Positions 1-8,491 of a DNA stretch of 64,000 nucleotides are shown piece after piece. The translations under genes were made by a program, and so were the position numbers. Below the pieces are notes generated by a model. The model saw only the letters and a list, made by a program, of their open reading frames with translations. It was not told the origin of the DNA and searched no databases. The number at the start of each line of letters is the position of its first letter. Positions within the stretch are counted from its first letter, which is position 1. Origin of the DNA: Streptomyces sp. NBC_01429 (GTDB taxonomy: Bacteria; Actinomycetota; Actinomycetes; Streptomycetales; Streptomycetaceae); the NCBI RefSeq assembly GCF_036231945.1, contig NZ_CP109599.1, positions 2,574,501 to 2,638,500 of the forward strand, given 5' to 3'.

Positions 1-1
1 G

Positions 2-259
2 CCGGGCACCCCGCTGTCGGCGGTCACCAGCCACCTCGCCGCGTACAACATGGTCTCGGCGCCGGTCGTGGACGAGACCGGGGCGCTGCTGGGCGCGGTG
101 ACGGTCGACGACGTGCTCGACCACCTGCTGCCGGACGACTGGCGCGAGACCGGGTACGCGGGCGACGACGGGACAGAAGAGACGCACAGGACGGAAGAGA
201 CGGAAGCGGCGCACGGAATGGAAGAGGAAGAGGCGGAAGAGGCGGACCGCGATGCCTGA
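2..259 (+). CDS. CBS-domain protein (MgtE N-terminal-like family), 3' end only
   Basis: The reading frame is open from base 2, so the gene starts outside the window. The visible 85 residues hold the end of a CBS domain ([20 protein letters not shown]) followed by an acidic Glu/Thr-rich tail. CBS pairs usually bind adenosyl nucleotides and regulate an attached domain. In Streptomyces a soluble protein with MgtE N-terminal and CBS domains commonly sits just before the DUF1003 gene, as here; that identification of the missing part is inference. Its stop overlaps the next start by 8 nt, so the two are probably translationally coupled. Confidence 0.75.
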   Translation, partial: PGTPLSAVTSHLAAYNMVSAPVVDETGALLGAVTVDDVLDHLLPDDWRETGYAGDDGTEETHRTEETEAAHGMEEEEAEEADRDA

Positions 260-872
260 GCGTCCGGAGTGGGAGGGCGGCGGCCGGGAGCGGACGAAGG
301 CCGGTTCCGGGGCGGGGGCGACGGCCCTGACGCACGGCGGCCGGGTACGGCTCGACCAGCCGCGTCCGCGGCGGCGCGGGATCCTGCCGGAGCTGCCCGA
401 GTACGACCCCGAGGCGTTCGGGCGTCTGTCGGAGCGGGTCGCGCGGTTCCTGGGGACGGGCCGCTTCATCGTCTGGATGACGCTGGTCATCGTGGTCTGG
501 CTGGCGTGGAACATCCTCGTCCCCGCCGAGCTGCGCTTCGACCCGTACCCGTTCATCTTCCTGACGCTCGTGCTCTCGCTCCAGGCGTCGTACGCCGCTC
601 CGCTGATCCTGCTGGCGCAGAACCGCCAGGACGACCGGGACCGGGTCACGCACGAGCAGGAGCGCAAGCAGAACGAGCGGTCGATCGCGGACACCGAGTA
701 TCTGACCCGGGAGATCGCGGCGCTGCGGATGGGCCTGGGCGAGGTCGCCACGCGCGACTGGATCCGCTCCGAGCTCCAGGACCTGGTGCGGGAGATGGCC
801 GAGCGGCGGCCGCCGGACGGGCCGGGGGCCGGTGACGGAGCCGCGCGGGGGCGCGAGGAAGGCGACCGCTGA
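252..872 (+). CDS. DUF1003 family membrane protein
   Basis: 206 residues. Two hydrophobic segments at about residues 76-95 and 102-118 are followed by a polar motif with QNRQ and an Arg/Glu-rich helical tail, the hallmark arrangement of DUF1003. The N-terminal 50 residues are basic and probably cytoplasmic. No biochemical function is established for the family; linkage to CBS/MgtE-like genes suggests a membrane partner, but that is inference. The ATG lies within the ATGCCTGA overlap with the preceding stop, which supports this start. It ends about 40 nt before mrp. Confidence 0.85.
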   Translation: MPERPEWEGGGRERTKAGSGAGATALTHGGRVRLDQPRPRRRGILPELPEYDPEAFGRLSERVARFLGTGRFIVWMTLVIVVWLAWNILVPAELRFDPYPFIFLTLVLSLQASYAAPLILLAQNRQDDRDRVTHEQERKQNERSIADTEYLTREIAALRMGLGEVATRDWIRSELQDLVREMAERRPPDGPGAGDGAARGREEGDR

Positions 873-902
873 GGGGCTTTCGTGGGGCGGCGCGGATCGC
901 CG

Positions 903-914
903 TACCATCTCCGT
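903..914 (+). promoter_or_regulatory. Leaderless -10 element of mrp
   Basis: TACCAT at 903-908 is followed by 6 nt and then the ATG at 915. This -10 to start spacing puts transcription initiation at or next to the A of the start codon, and there is no Shine-Dalgarno sequence, so mrp is probably leaderless. Confidence 0.6.
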
Positions 915-2075
915 ATGGCTACCGACACGTACGGAACCGCCGTTCCCGCGGAAGACGCGGTGCGCGATGCGCTGGCGACGGTGAACGACCCCGAGATCCA
1001 CCGGCCGATCACCGACCTCGGCATGGTCAAATCCGTGGAGATCGGTGCCGACGGCGCGGTGGCCGTCACGGTCTATCTGACGGTGTCCGGCTGTCCGATG
1101 CGCGACACCATCACCAGGAACGTGACCGACGCGGTCGCCCGCGTCGCCGGGGTGACCCGGGTCGACGTGACGCTGGACGTGATGGGCGACGAGCAGCGGC
1201 GCGAGCTGGCCGCATCCCTGCGCGGCGGCACGGCCGAGCGCGAGGTGCCCTTCGCGCAGCCGGGGTCGCTGACCCGGGTGTACGCGGTGGCGTCGGGCAA
1301 GGGCGGCGTCGGGAAGTCGTCGGTGACGGTCAACCTGGCGGCGGCCATGGCGGCGGACGGACTGAAGGTCGGCGTCGTCGACGCGGACATCTACGGGCAC
1401 AGCGTGCCGCGCATGCTCGGCGCTGACGGGAAGCCCACCCAGGTCGAGAACATGATCATGCCGCCGTCGGCGCACGGCGTGAAGGTGATCTCCATCGGCA
1501 TGTTCACCCCGGGCAACGCCCCGGTGGTGTGGCGCGGCCCGATGCTGCACCGCGCGCTCCAGCAGTTCCTGGCGGACGTCTTCTGGGGCGATCTGGACGT
1601 GCTGCTGCTGGACCTGCCGCCGGGGACGGGAGACATCGCGATCTCGGTGGCCCAGCTCGTACCGAACGCCGAGATCCTGGTGGTCACCACCCCGCAGCAG
1701 GCGGCGGCCGAGGTGGCGGAGCGGGCCGGCTCCATCGCCGTACAGACCCATCAGAAGATCGTCGGTGTGGTCGAGAACATGTCGGGGCTGCCGTGCCCGC
1801 ACTGCGACGAGATGATCGACGTCTTCGGCACCGGCGGCGGCAAGCTGGTCGCCGAGGGGCTGACGCGGACGACCGGCGCCGAGGTGCCGGTGCTGGGCGC
1901 GATCCCGATCGACGTACGGCTGCGCGAGGGCGGCGACGAGGGCAAGCCCATCGTGCTCTCCGACCCGGACTCACCGGCCGCCGCCGCGCTGCGCGGGATC
2001 GCGAACAAGCTGGGCGGGCGGCAGCGCGGCCTGTCGGGCATGTCGCTGGGGATCACCCCGCGCAACAAGTTCTGA
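915..2075 (+). CDS. mrp: Mrp/NBP35-family P-loop ATPase, Fe-S cluster carrier (ApbC)
   Basis: 386 residues. An N-terminal MIP18/DUF59 domain (about 1-95) precedes a deviant Walker A loop GKGGVGKSS at about 128-136 and a ParA/MinD-like ATPase domain. A C-terminal CPHC pair matches the Cys-x2-Cys that bridges an Fe-S cluster in the dimer. The protein is a cytosolic carrier that delivers Fe-S clusters to apo-proteins. The ATG at 915 is preferred over a GTG at 882 because the conserved domain starts there and a leaderless -10 precedes it. Its place beyond tatB matches the M. tuberculosis sigE-rseA-htrA-tatB-(...)-mrp order. Confidence 0.95.
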   Translation: MATDTYGTAVPAEDAVRDALATVNDPEIHRPITDLGMVKSVEIGADGAVAVTVYLTVSGCPMRDTITRNVTDAVARVAGVTRVDVTLDVMGDEQRRELAASLRGGTAEREVPFAQPGSLTRVYAVASGKGGVGKSSVTVNLAAAMAADGLKVGVVDADIYGHSVPRMLGADGKPTQVENMIMPPSAHGVKVISIGMFTPGNAPVVWRGPMLHRALQQFLADVFWGDLDVLLLDLPPGTGDIAISVAQLVPNAEILVVTTPQQAAAEVAERAGSIAVQTHQKIVGVVENMSGLPCPHCDEMIDVFGTGGGKLVAEGLTRTTGAEVPVLGAIPIDVRLREGGDEGKPIVLSDPDSPAAAALRGIANKLGGRQRGLSGMSLGITPRNKF

Positions 2076-2078
2076 GCG

Positions 2079-2108
2079 CCGTACGGCGCCCCCGCGGGCG
2101 CCGTACGG
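2079..2108. terminator. Bidirectional terminator after mrp
   Basis: A perfect 12-bp stem (CCGTACGGCGCC with its complement) and a 6-nt loop begin 4 nt after the mrp stop and lie between convergent genes. Confidence 0.75.
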
Positions 2109-2151
2109 ACGGATCGGAGGCCGACCGGAGGCGGTCGCCCCCACCGGCCGC

Positions 2152-2814
2152 TCAGGCGTACGTGTTGATGTCCTCGATCACCGAGAACCCGAGGCCGTAG
2201 GCGCTCATCCCGCGCCCGTACGCGCCCAGGTGCACATCGCCGGCGGTCGAGCCGGCGAGCACCCAGCCGAACTCGGACTCCCGGTAGTGGAAGGGCGTGG
2301 GCACCCCGTCCACGGGCAGCGAGAGCGCCGACCACGCCTCCCCGGTCAGATCGTCGGCCAGCTCGAAGGCAGCCTCCGTCTGCTGCTTCAGCCAGTCGTC
2401 GCGCAGCGCGTGGTCCAGCAGCGCGGGCCAGGTCGAGGCCAGCAGCCCCGAACCGGCCAGCCACGCCGCCGAGGAGGCCGTGGTGGCCTCCAGCTGGCCC
2501 GTACCGTCGCTGGTCCTGCGCACCGGGCTCGTACCCACCGTGACGACGACCGCGAACCGTCCCTTGTCCGCGGCCGACGTGTCCGGTCTTATCGACGGCC
2601 CTTCACCATGGCCCGTGGCGCCGTGCTGCACCACGCCGTCGGAGTCGGCGCCGACCTGCATGAGCCAGCGCGGGCCCGTGAATGCCTCGTCCAGTCCGTA
2701 CCAGGGGAACGGGGCCCGCAGATAACCGGCGACCGTACGCAGGGCCGCGGGGCCCTCCCCGGTCTTCGCCGGCCCGGCCGCGTCCCGCGCACCTTCCCGA
2801 CTCGTCGTCTCCAT
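2152..2814 (-). CDS. Conserved hypothetical protein
   Basis: 220 residues, no signal peptide or membrane segment, and no motif I can name. It contains a PFPWYGLDEAF-like segment near the N-terminus and a Trp-rich middle, and looks like a compact soluble domain. The ATG at 2814 is chosen because GAGGAGG lies about 9 nt upstream; an in-frame start further upstream has no such site. It sits 114 nt downstream of tatB in the same direction, at the place where M. tuberculosis has unrelated genes between tatB and mrp. Function unknown. Confidence 0.7.
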   Translation of the reverse strand: METTSREGARDAAGPAKTGEGPAALRTVAGYLRAPFPWYGLDEAFTGPRWLMQVGADSDGVVQHGATGHGEGPSIRPDTSAADKGRFAVVVTVGTSPVRRTSDGTGQLEATTASSAAWLAGSGLLASTWPALLDHALRDDWLKQQTEAAFELADDLTGEAWSALSLPVDGVPTPFHYRESEFGWVLAGSTAGDVHLGAYGRGMSAYGLGFSVIEDINTYA

Positions 2815-2928
2815 CTGCCGGCGCCTCCTCGTCTCGTACGTCCGAAGTGGCCCGCCCCCGACGGGCGTCTCACTGCCGGACAGATGGAGGATAGCCACCC
2901 GCTACCGACTCGTAGGGATTGGTCGTGC

Positions 2929-3423
2929 TCAGGTGGCGTCTGCGTCGAAGGGGGGACGTTCGGGCTGAGCGGGCTTTTCGGCCTTCTTGAGCAGGTCCGG
3001 AGTGGCCGCCGCAGCGGTCGTGGCGGCGCCGGTGGCGGCCGCACCGTTCAGGGACTTGACCATGGAAACCGGTGCGTCCGACACGGCGGTTCCACTCTCA
3101 TGGCCGTTGACCGCGTCAACGACGTCGTTCATCTCCTTGCGGAGGTCGAAGCTGCTGCGGATCTCCTTCAGCCCCAGATCGTCGTTCTCCATGAGCTGCT
3201 TGCGCACGAAGGTCTTGGGGTTGAGGTCCTCGAACTCGAAGTCCTTGAACTCGGGGCCGAGCTCCGAGCGGATGTCCTGCTTGGCGCTCTCGGAGAACTC
3301 GCGGATCTTCCGTATGAAGCGCGAGACGTCCTGGATGACCTTGGGAAGCTTCTCCGGTCCGAAGACGATCACGGCGATCACCACGATCGTGACCACCTCA
3401 AGGGCGCCGATATCACTGAACAC
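2929..3423 (-). CDS. tatB: Sec-independent (Tat) protein translocase subunit TatB
   Basis: 164 residues. The N-terminus is a single membrane helix (about residues 6-22) ending in the hinge motif FGPEKLP, followed by an amphipathic helix with alternating Lys/Arg and Glu and then a variable Ala/Thr-rich tail. The glutamate in the first segment and the FGPEKLP hinge are typical of TatB; TatB with TatC forms the receptor for twin-arginine signal peptides in the membrane. GTG start with AAGGAG 7 nt upstream. It lies downstream of htrA in the stress operon order seen in mycobacteria. Confidence 0.92.
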   Translation of the reverse strand: MFSDIGALEVVTIVVIAVIVFGPEKLPKVIQDVSRFIRKIREFSESAKQDIRSELGPEFKDFEFEDLNPKTFVRKQLMENDDLGLKEIRSSFDLRKEMNDVVDAVNGHESGTAVSDAPVSMVKSLNGAAATGAATTAAAATPDLLKKAEKPAQPERPPFDADAT

Positions 3424-3574
3424 TTTGCTGCTCCTTGTGTTCTCCAGGGCCGCGGCCGGGGGGGACGCGGGTCGTCCTGGCCCGAGGAATACCGGGGCGG
3501 GTCGCGGTGGATCGGGGTCCGGGCCGCTCCACGGTACCTTCCTGACCTGTCGGGGCGGTACCTTCAGGTGGCCG

Positions 3575-5227
3575 TCAGGTGCCGTCCGCCGAGCCGAGGG
3601 CCAGCGTCATGGTCCGCTCCTTGCCGGCGCGGACGAGGGTCAGCTCCAGCCGGTCGCCGGGGCGGTGGGCGCGGATCTTGACGATCAGCTCCTCGCCGCT
3701 GTGCACGCGCTGTCCGTCGACCTTGGTGATGACGTCCCCCGGCCGGATACCGGCCTTGGCACCGGGACCGCCCTCGGTCACCGCGGGGCCGCCGTCGGCC
3801 GCCTCGGCGCCGACCTTGGCGCCGTCGCCCGCGTACTCCATGTCGAGGCTGACCCCGATGACGGGGTGGGTGGCCTTCCCGCTGTTGATCAGCTCCTCGG
3901 CGACACGCTTGGCCTGGTTGATCGGTATGGCGAAGCCCAGGCCGATGGAGCCCGACTGGCCGCCGCTGAGGCCGGAGCCGCTGTCGGCGGCGCGGATCGC
4001 GCTGTTGATCCCGATCACCCGGGCCCGGCCGTCGACCAGCGGGCCGCCCGAATTGCCGGGGTTTATCGGGGCGTCGGTCTGGAGCGCGTCGACGTAACTG
4101 ATGTCGCTGCCGTCGCCCTTCTCGCCGCCCGCGGTGATGGGGCGCTCCTTGGCGCTGATGATCCCGGACGTCACGGTGTTGGACAGGTCGAAGGGGGCGC
4201 CGATGGCGACGACCGGGTCGCCGACGCGGACGTTGTCGGAGTTGCCCAGCGGGAGCGGCTTGAGCCCGGAGACTCCGGTGACCTTGACCACGGCGAGGTC
4301 GTAGCCGCTGTCCTTGCCGACGAGCTTGGCGCGGGCGGTCTGGCCGCCGCTGAACGTGACCGATATCTCGCCGGAGGAGGACGCGGGCTGGACGACGTGG
4401 TTGTTGGTCAGGATGTGACCGCTGCGGTCAAGGACGAAGCCCGTGCCGGTGCCCTGCTCGCCGCTGCCGCTGACGTGGAGCGTGACGACGCCGGGCAGCG
4501 CGCTGGCGGCGATGCCCGCGACGCTGTCGGGGGCGCGGTCGGTGGTCTCCGGGCCCGCCTGCGGGAGTTCGACCCGGGTGAAGCCGCCGTTGCGCTCGAT
4601 GTACGCGCCGACCGCGCCGCCGAGGACACAGCCGGCGAAGGCCAGCAGGACGACGGCGGCGACGCCGACGCGGCGGCGCTTGCCGGCCGGCTCCCCGTAC
4701 TGGGTGAGCGGCTGCTGCTGTCCGGGGGCGCTCCAGGGGTCGTACTGGCCCCACTGCGGGGACGGGGCCGGCAGTTGGTGCGGCACCTGGGGCTGGGGCG
4801 GCGGATAGGCGGGCGGGGGCGTCTGTCCGTCGTGCGGGGCGGGCGCGGCGCCGTACTCGGGGGGCAGCGTGGTGCCGTGGGCCGGGGTGGGCAGTTGTAC
4901 GGGCGGTGCGGGCGCCCAGGGCCCCGGGCCGCCGTAGGGCGGGGTGCTGTAGGCATCGGGCTCGTGCAGCGGCCGGGGGCGCTCCTGGGGCGCCGCGACC
5001 GCGTCGGCGGGGCTCTGCGCGCCCGTGCCGGGCCCCGGCTCCGCGGGCCGGGAGCCGTCGCGGACCGGCTCGACGGATCCTGATGGGCCGTCAGTCGCGG
5101 CGGCCGGGCCGGCCTGCGCCTCGTCGTCGAGGGCCGGCTCCGCCTCGGTCGCGTCCGGTGTGCGTCGTCCCGGCGCGGGACGGCTCCACCAGTTCGTCTT
5201 CGGTCCGCTGGGCTTCCCGTCGTCCAT
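3575..5227 (-). CDS. htrA: HtrA/DegP-type S1C serine protease with PDZ domain
   Basis: 550 residues. A Pro/Gln-rich cytoplasmic N-terminus (1-183) is followed by KRRR and one membrane helix (about 187-209), then a trypsin-like domain with catalytic His277 (NNHVV), Asp310 (GYDLAVV) and Ser393 (GNSGGP), and a PDZ domain at about 435-545. This type II topology puts the protease outside the membrane, where HtrA enzymes degrade or refold damaged envelope proteins. ATG with GGGGAG upstream. It follows the anti-sigma gene by 94 nt, so it is probably part of the sigE response, as in M. tuberculosis. Confidence 0.93.
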   Translation of the reverse strand: MDDGKPSGPKTNWWSRPAPGRRTPDATEAEPALDDEAQAGPAAATDGPSGSVEPVRDGSRPAEPGPGTGAQSPADAVAAPQERPRPLHEPDAYSTPPYGGPGPWAPAPPVQLPTPAHGTTLPPEYGAAPAPHDGQTPPPAYPPPQPQVPHQLPAPSPQWGQYDPWSAPGQQQPLTQYGEPAGKRRRVGVAAVVLLAFAGCVLGGAVGAYIERNGGFTRVELPQAGPETTDRAPDSVAGIAASALPGVVTLHVSGSGEQGTGTGFVLDRSGHILTNNHVVQPASSSGEISVTFSGGQTARAKLVGKDSGYDLAVVKVTGVSGLKPLPLGNSDNVRVGDPVVAIGAPFDLSNTVTSGIISAKERPITAGGEKGDGSDISYVDALQTDAPINPGNSGGPLVDGRARVIGINSAIRAADSGSGLSGGQSGSIGLGFAIPINQAKRVAEELINSGKATHPVIGVSLDMEYAGDGAKVGAEAADGGPAVTEGGPGAKAGIRPGDVITKVDGQRVHSGEELIVKIRAHRPGDRLELTLVRAGKERTMTLALGSADGT

Positions 5228-5321
5228 GCTCTCCCCGCAACTGCCGTTCCGCGCGCCCCCGTGGGGCCACCCCTAGCCAGGGATTCAACCAGGTCCGCGG
5301 AGATTCCCGCAGGGCGTGGGC

Positions 5322-6194
5322 TCAGCGCCTGGCCGAAAGCGGCGCGGTGGGCAGCGTCGGGGCGGCGAGGCGGGTGGGGTGGGGCGTGGCCGTGGGACCG
5401 GCGCCGGAGGTGTCGTCGATCTGGAAGGCCGAGCCGGTGGGCTGTATCCACAGCGCCGCCGAAGGACCGGTCAGGGTGCCCGGCGCGAACGACTCCTCGG
5501 CGAGGGTCTCCGCGCGGAGACTGCCGGGCGGATCCGTCGGCGTGGGCCGGTCGACGGAGTGCGGGAGCATGCCGCCGCCCTGACGGCGGGCGCTCTCGCC
5601 GACCGGGACCGGGGAGCCGGCGCCCGGGGCGCGCATGGGCGTCACCGCGTTGCCCGCGCCGCGCGGCAGGATGTCGGCGGTCGTGCCCAGCGGCATCGTC
5701 CCGCCGAGGGCCATCGCGGCGAACGACACGGCGCTGGCCGCGGCGAAGGCGAAGCGGCGTCCGCGCCACGGTGAGCGCTCGGCGTCCTGCCGCCCGACCT
5801 CGTGGATACGGAAGCCGGAGCCGCCGGGCAGCGCGACGGCGTGGGCGCCCGCCGGGACATGGCCGAAGGCATCGGACCGGACGGGAAAGACGCCGTCGCC
5901 GAAGCGTCCCCCGTCGAACAGCCCTTTCCCGTTGTCGTCGTCCCCGGGGCCCGGGGGGCCGCCGGGCAGCCCGTGCAGACGGGCGAGGAACCCGGCCGAG
6001 GGCAGCGGCGGCGCGGTCTGCGCGAACACGCTCTTCAGCCGGCGCTGCGCGTCGGCCTCCGCCTTGCACTTGGCACAGGTGGCGAGATGGGCCAGCACGC
6101 GCTCGCGCGCGTCATGGTCCAGCTCTCCGTCCACCAGGGCCGCTAGTCGGTCCCCCAGATGCTCCTCGGCGGGGGTCTGGCTGCTGCCGCTCAC
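5322..6194 (-). CDS. rseA: Zinc-binding anti-sigma factor, RseA-type
   Basis: 290 residues. An N-terminal anti-sigma domain carries the ZAS zinc motif His36-x3-Cys40-x2-Cys43 (HLATCAKC). A hydrophobic stretch in the middle ([18 protein letters not shown]) is a likely membrane anchor, with a Pro/Ser-rich extracytoplasmic tail. The family holds its cognate ECF sigma factor inactive in the cytoplasm until stress. The GTG start overlaps the sigE stop in GTGA, a tight coupling that identifies SigE as the partner. The symbol follows the mycobacterial orthologue by position. Confidence 0.85.
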   Translation of the reverse strand: MSGSSQTPAEEHLGDRLAALVDGELDHDARERVLAHLATCAKCKAEADAQRRLKSVFAQTAPPLPSAGFLARLHGLPGGPPGPGDDDNGKGLFDGGRFGDGVFPVRSDAFGHVPAGAHAVALPGGSGFRIHEVGRQDAERSPWRGRRFAFAAASAVSFAAMALGGTMPLGTTADILPRGAGNAVTPMRAPGAGSPVPVGESARRQGGGMLPHSVDRPTPTDPPGSLRAETLAEESFAPGTLTGPSAALWIQPTGSAFQIDDTSGAGPTATPHPTRLAAPTLPTAPLSARR

Positions 6195-6949
6195 GCCGAT
6201 CCGCCCTCCCCGGCCACGCTCGCGAACGCGCGCTGCTCGGCCCTGGCCTCGGGGGAACGGTGCTGGAGCGCCTTGCGCAGATGCGAGCGGCCGCGGTGGA
6301 TCCGGCTGCGCACGGTGCCGAGCTTCACGCCGAGGGTGGCGGCGATCTCCTCGTACGAGAGCCCCTCGATGTCGCAGAGGACCACCGCGGCCCGGAACTC
6401 GGGCGCGAGGGTGTCCAGCGCCTGCTGGACGTCCGCGTCGAAGTGCGTGTCGTGGAAGACCTGCTGGGGCGACGGCTCACGGCTGGGCAGCCGCTCCGCC
6501 GCGTCGTCGCCGAGCGCGTCGAACCGGATGCGCTGCTTGCGGCGGACCATGTCGAGGAAGAGATTGGTGGTGATGCGGTGCAGCCAGCCCTCGAAGGTGC
6601 CGGGGGTGTAGGTCGACAGCGAGCGGAAGACCCGCACGAAGACTTCCTGCGTCAGGTCCTCGGCGTCGTGCTGATTGCCCGTGAGGCGGTAGGCGAGGCG
6701 GTAGACCCGTCCGCTGTGCGTGCTGACGATCTCCTCCCAGCTGGGAGGCGTCCACGCCTGCGATTCCGCATCCGATGCGAAGGTCGCGGTAACTGCGGAG
6801 TCGGTGGAGCGGGAACGGTCAGCAGACTTGGTCACGGATTTCGGCTCGCCGCCTGACCTGAGAAGACGCCAGAGCACTCCTCCCCGATCCACAGGCGCAG
6901 CCGCACCTCCCCTATCGGCTCTGGTGGTGTCCAGTGGAGCCCCTACCAT
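6191..6949 (-). CDS. sigE: ECF RNA polymerase sigma factor, SigE type
   Basis: 252 residues. Region 2 spans about 75-145 with the [14 protein letters not shown] segment; region 4 at about 185-235 holds a helix-turn-helix ([20 protein letters not shown]). The N-terminal 70 residues are an unusual Ser/Thr-rich extension for an ECF factor. The ATG at 6949 has GGAG 5 nt upstream; a GTG 6 nt earlier overlaps that site. Neighbours (methyltransferase divergent; anti-sigma, htrA and tatB downstream) make it the orthologue of M. tuberculosis SigE rather than of the unrelated S. coelicolor factor also called SigE. Confidence 0.88.
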   Translation of the reverse strand: MVGAPLDTTRADRGGAAAPVDRGGVLWRLLRSGGEPKSVTKSADRSRSTDSAVTATFASDAESQAWTPPSWEEIVSTHSGRVYRLAYRLTGNQHDAEDLTQEVFVRVFRSLSTYTPGTFEGWLHRITTNLFLDMVRRKQRIRFDALGDDAAERLPSREPSPQQVFHDTHFDADVQQALDTLAPEFRAAVVLCDIEGLSYEEIAATLGVKLGTVRSRIHRGRSHLRKALQHRSPEARAEQRAFASVAGEGGSA

Positions 6950-6995
6950 AGCCACTCCGCCCGTTAGCTCCGGATAAGAATCTTTACGCGAATTT

Positions 6996-7028
6996 GGGCC
7001 CGGCCCCCGGGCCCGGTCACGGCCGTGA
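6996..7028. promoter_or_regulatory. sigE / O-methyltransferase divergent control region with two dyads
   Basis: Between the divergent starts, GGGCCCGG and its complement flank a 3-nt spacer (6996-7014), followed by a perfect 12-bp palindrome TCACGGCCGTGA (7017-7028). They may be regulator sites or a hairpin in the sigE leader; no binding protein can be named. Confidence 0.35.
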
Positions 7029-7103
7029 TCCCGGTCTTCCGCGCCTTGCCTTCTGCCTCTTCTTAACGCCCGGTCCCATCTGCGGGTTCCCGGGCGCAGC
7101 GGA

Positions 7104-7109
7104 TACAGT
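7104..7109 (+). promoter_or_regulatory. -10 element of the O-methyltransferase gene
   Basis: TACAGT would place the transcript start near 7117, giving a leader of about 29 nt that carries the AAGGAG ribosome site at 7134-7139. A start here would exclude any coding upstream of about 7117. Confidence 0.4.
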
Positions 7110-7145
7110 CACCGTTGCGCCGCCAACGGGGACAAGGAGAGGGTC

Positions 7146-7781
7146 ATTACCGCCAACCGGCAGACGAGCTGGGCGTTCGCCGACGCCTTTGTCGCCGAGG
7201 ACGAAGCACTGCGATGGGCCCGTGACCGGGCCCGGGACTCAGGGCTCCGCTCGGTGTCACCAGGCACGGGTGCCGCGCTGCGGCTGCTCGCTGCCACGCT
7301 CGACGCGAAGTCGGTGGCGGAGATCGGGACGGGCACCGGCGTCTCCGGCACCTATCTGCTCCAGGGAATGCGCCCGGACGGTGTGCTGACCACGGTCGAC
7401 ACCGAGCCGGACCGCCAGCAGCTCGCCCGGCACGCGTTCCGCGCCGCCGGATTCGCGGGAAACCGCGCGCGGTTCATCCCGGGCGGCGCCCTGGACGTGC
7501 TGCCGCGCCTCGCGGACGGCGGGTACGACCTCGTCTTCTGCGACGGCGACCGGCTCGAATCGCTCGAATACCTCGCTGAATCGTTGCGGCTTCTGCGGCC
7601 GGGCGGGCTGGTCTGTTTCGAGGGCGTCTTCGCCAACGGACGGACCGTCGACTCCTCGGCCCAGCCCGCCGAGGTCCTGCGCGTGCGGGAGCTGCTGCGG
7701 GCGGTACGGGAGAGCCAGGAGCTGCAGTCGACGCTGCTGCCGGTGGGCGACGGGCTGCTCTGCGCCGTACGGCGCGGCTGA
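7146..7781 (+). CDS. O-methyltransferase (SAM-dependent), probable ATT start
   Basis: 211 residues from ATT. The SAM-binding motif I is AEIGTGTGVSG, followed by TTVDTEP and DLVFCDGDR, typical of the CCoAOMT-like methyltransferase 3 family. The reading frame is clearly coding from ITANRQTSWAFADAF onward, but it has no ATG, GTG or TTG before 7254, which would remove a conserved N-terminal helix of 36 residues. A strong AAGGAG lies 6 nt before the ATT at 7146, so AUU initiation is the best reading. Divergent from sigE, the same place as Rv1220c in M. tuberculosis. Substrate unknown. Confidence 0.8.
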   Translation: MTANRQTSWAFADAFVAEDEALRWARDRARDSGLRSVSPGTGAALRLLAATLDAKSVAEIGTGTGVSGTYLLQGMRPDGVLTTVDTEPDRQQLARHAFRAAGFAGNRARFIPGGALDVLPRLADGGYDLVFCDGDRLESLEYLAESLRLLRPGGLVCFEGVFANGRTVDSSAQPAEVLRVRELLRAVRESQELQSTLLPVGDGLLCAVRRG

Positions 7782-7908
7782 GACAGCGCCCCGCGCGAGC
7801 CGGATCCGGGGTTTCCCGGATTTCCGGATCCCTGGACTCCGAATCCCTGGACTCCGATACCAACGGGATTCCCCGGATCCTAGGACTCCGATGTCCGAAC
7901 GGACCCGG

Positions 7909-7961
7909 GACAGACCTCTGCCCCGGTACGGAAGAACTCCGTACCGGGGCAGAGGTCTGTC
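7909..7961. terminator. 24-bp perfect hairpin between convergent genes
   Basis: A perfect 24-bp stem with a 5-nt loop (AGAAC at 7933-7937) lies between the O-methyltransferase and the DUF3117 gene, which converge. Its symmetry suits termination of both. Confidence 0.85.
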
Positions 7962-8008
7962 TGTCCGAGGGTGACGTGGTCACCCCGAAGACCCGTAAAA
8001 CGTTCCGC

Positions 8009-8176
8009 TCAGCCGACGACCTTCTTCAGCGCGTCGCCGAGCGCCTCCGCCTCGTCCGGAGTCAGCTCGACGACAAGCCGACCGCCGCCTTCGAGCGGAA
8101 CGCGCATGACGATGCCCCGCCCCTCCTTGGTCACCTCGAGCGGGCCGTCGCCCGTTCGCGGCTTCATGGCCGCCAT
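8009..8176 (-). CDS. DUF3117 small conserved protein
   Basis: 55 residues beginning MAAMKPRTGDGPLEVTKEGR and ending in an EAEALGDALKKV helix. This matches the DUF3117 family, which is highly conserved across actinobacteria and has no established biochemical role (Rv1211 by position). ATG with AAGGGG about 7 nt upstream. It is the only gene between the methyltransferase and the divergently oriented hydratase. Confidence 0.9.
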   Translation of the reverse strand: MAAMKPRTGDGPLEVTKEGRGIVMRVPLEGGGRLVVELTPDEAEALGDALKKVVG

Positions 8177-8491
8177 GCTCGTTCCCCTTCCTGAAACCAG
8201 CTCATCGCAGCCGGCGGCCCCATGACAGGCGCTGTGTCACCGGCATCGAACACATTGCTTCCAGCCCATTATCCCGCATGGCGGGACCCGATGACCAACA
8301 TCGGACGGCATCGCTTGCGCAACGCGCTCTCGCAAAACCCCCCAATTCGGCGATCCTGCTGCGATACTTCGCCGCCGTTCGCTCCGCCGGGGGGCCGGTT
8401 TCTTAGACGCAGGTCACATGCCCGCCGCCGAAGATCTCCGACATGCTGGGGCCGGACAGGACCTGCCCGAGCCGTGAAGGGACCCCGATTC
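8177..8491. promoter_or_regulatory. Intergenic region between DUF3117 and the hydratase
   Basis: No gene seen in these 315 bases. A short hairpin TCCCGC-ATG-GCGGGA lies at 8272-8286, and GATAAT read on the minus strand just beside it could be a -10 for the DUF3117 gene. GATACT near 8373 could serve the hydratase. Confidence 0.4.

Noticed and set aside
6191..6949. Equating this sigma factor with the S. coelicolor cell-wall-stress SigE
   Set aside because: Neighbours (RseA-type anti-sigma, htrA, tatB) match mycobacterial SigE; the S. coelicolor factor of that name is in a different gene context with cseABC.
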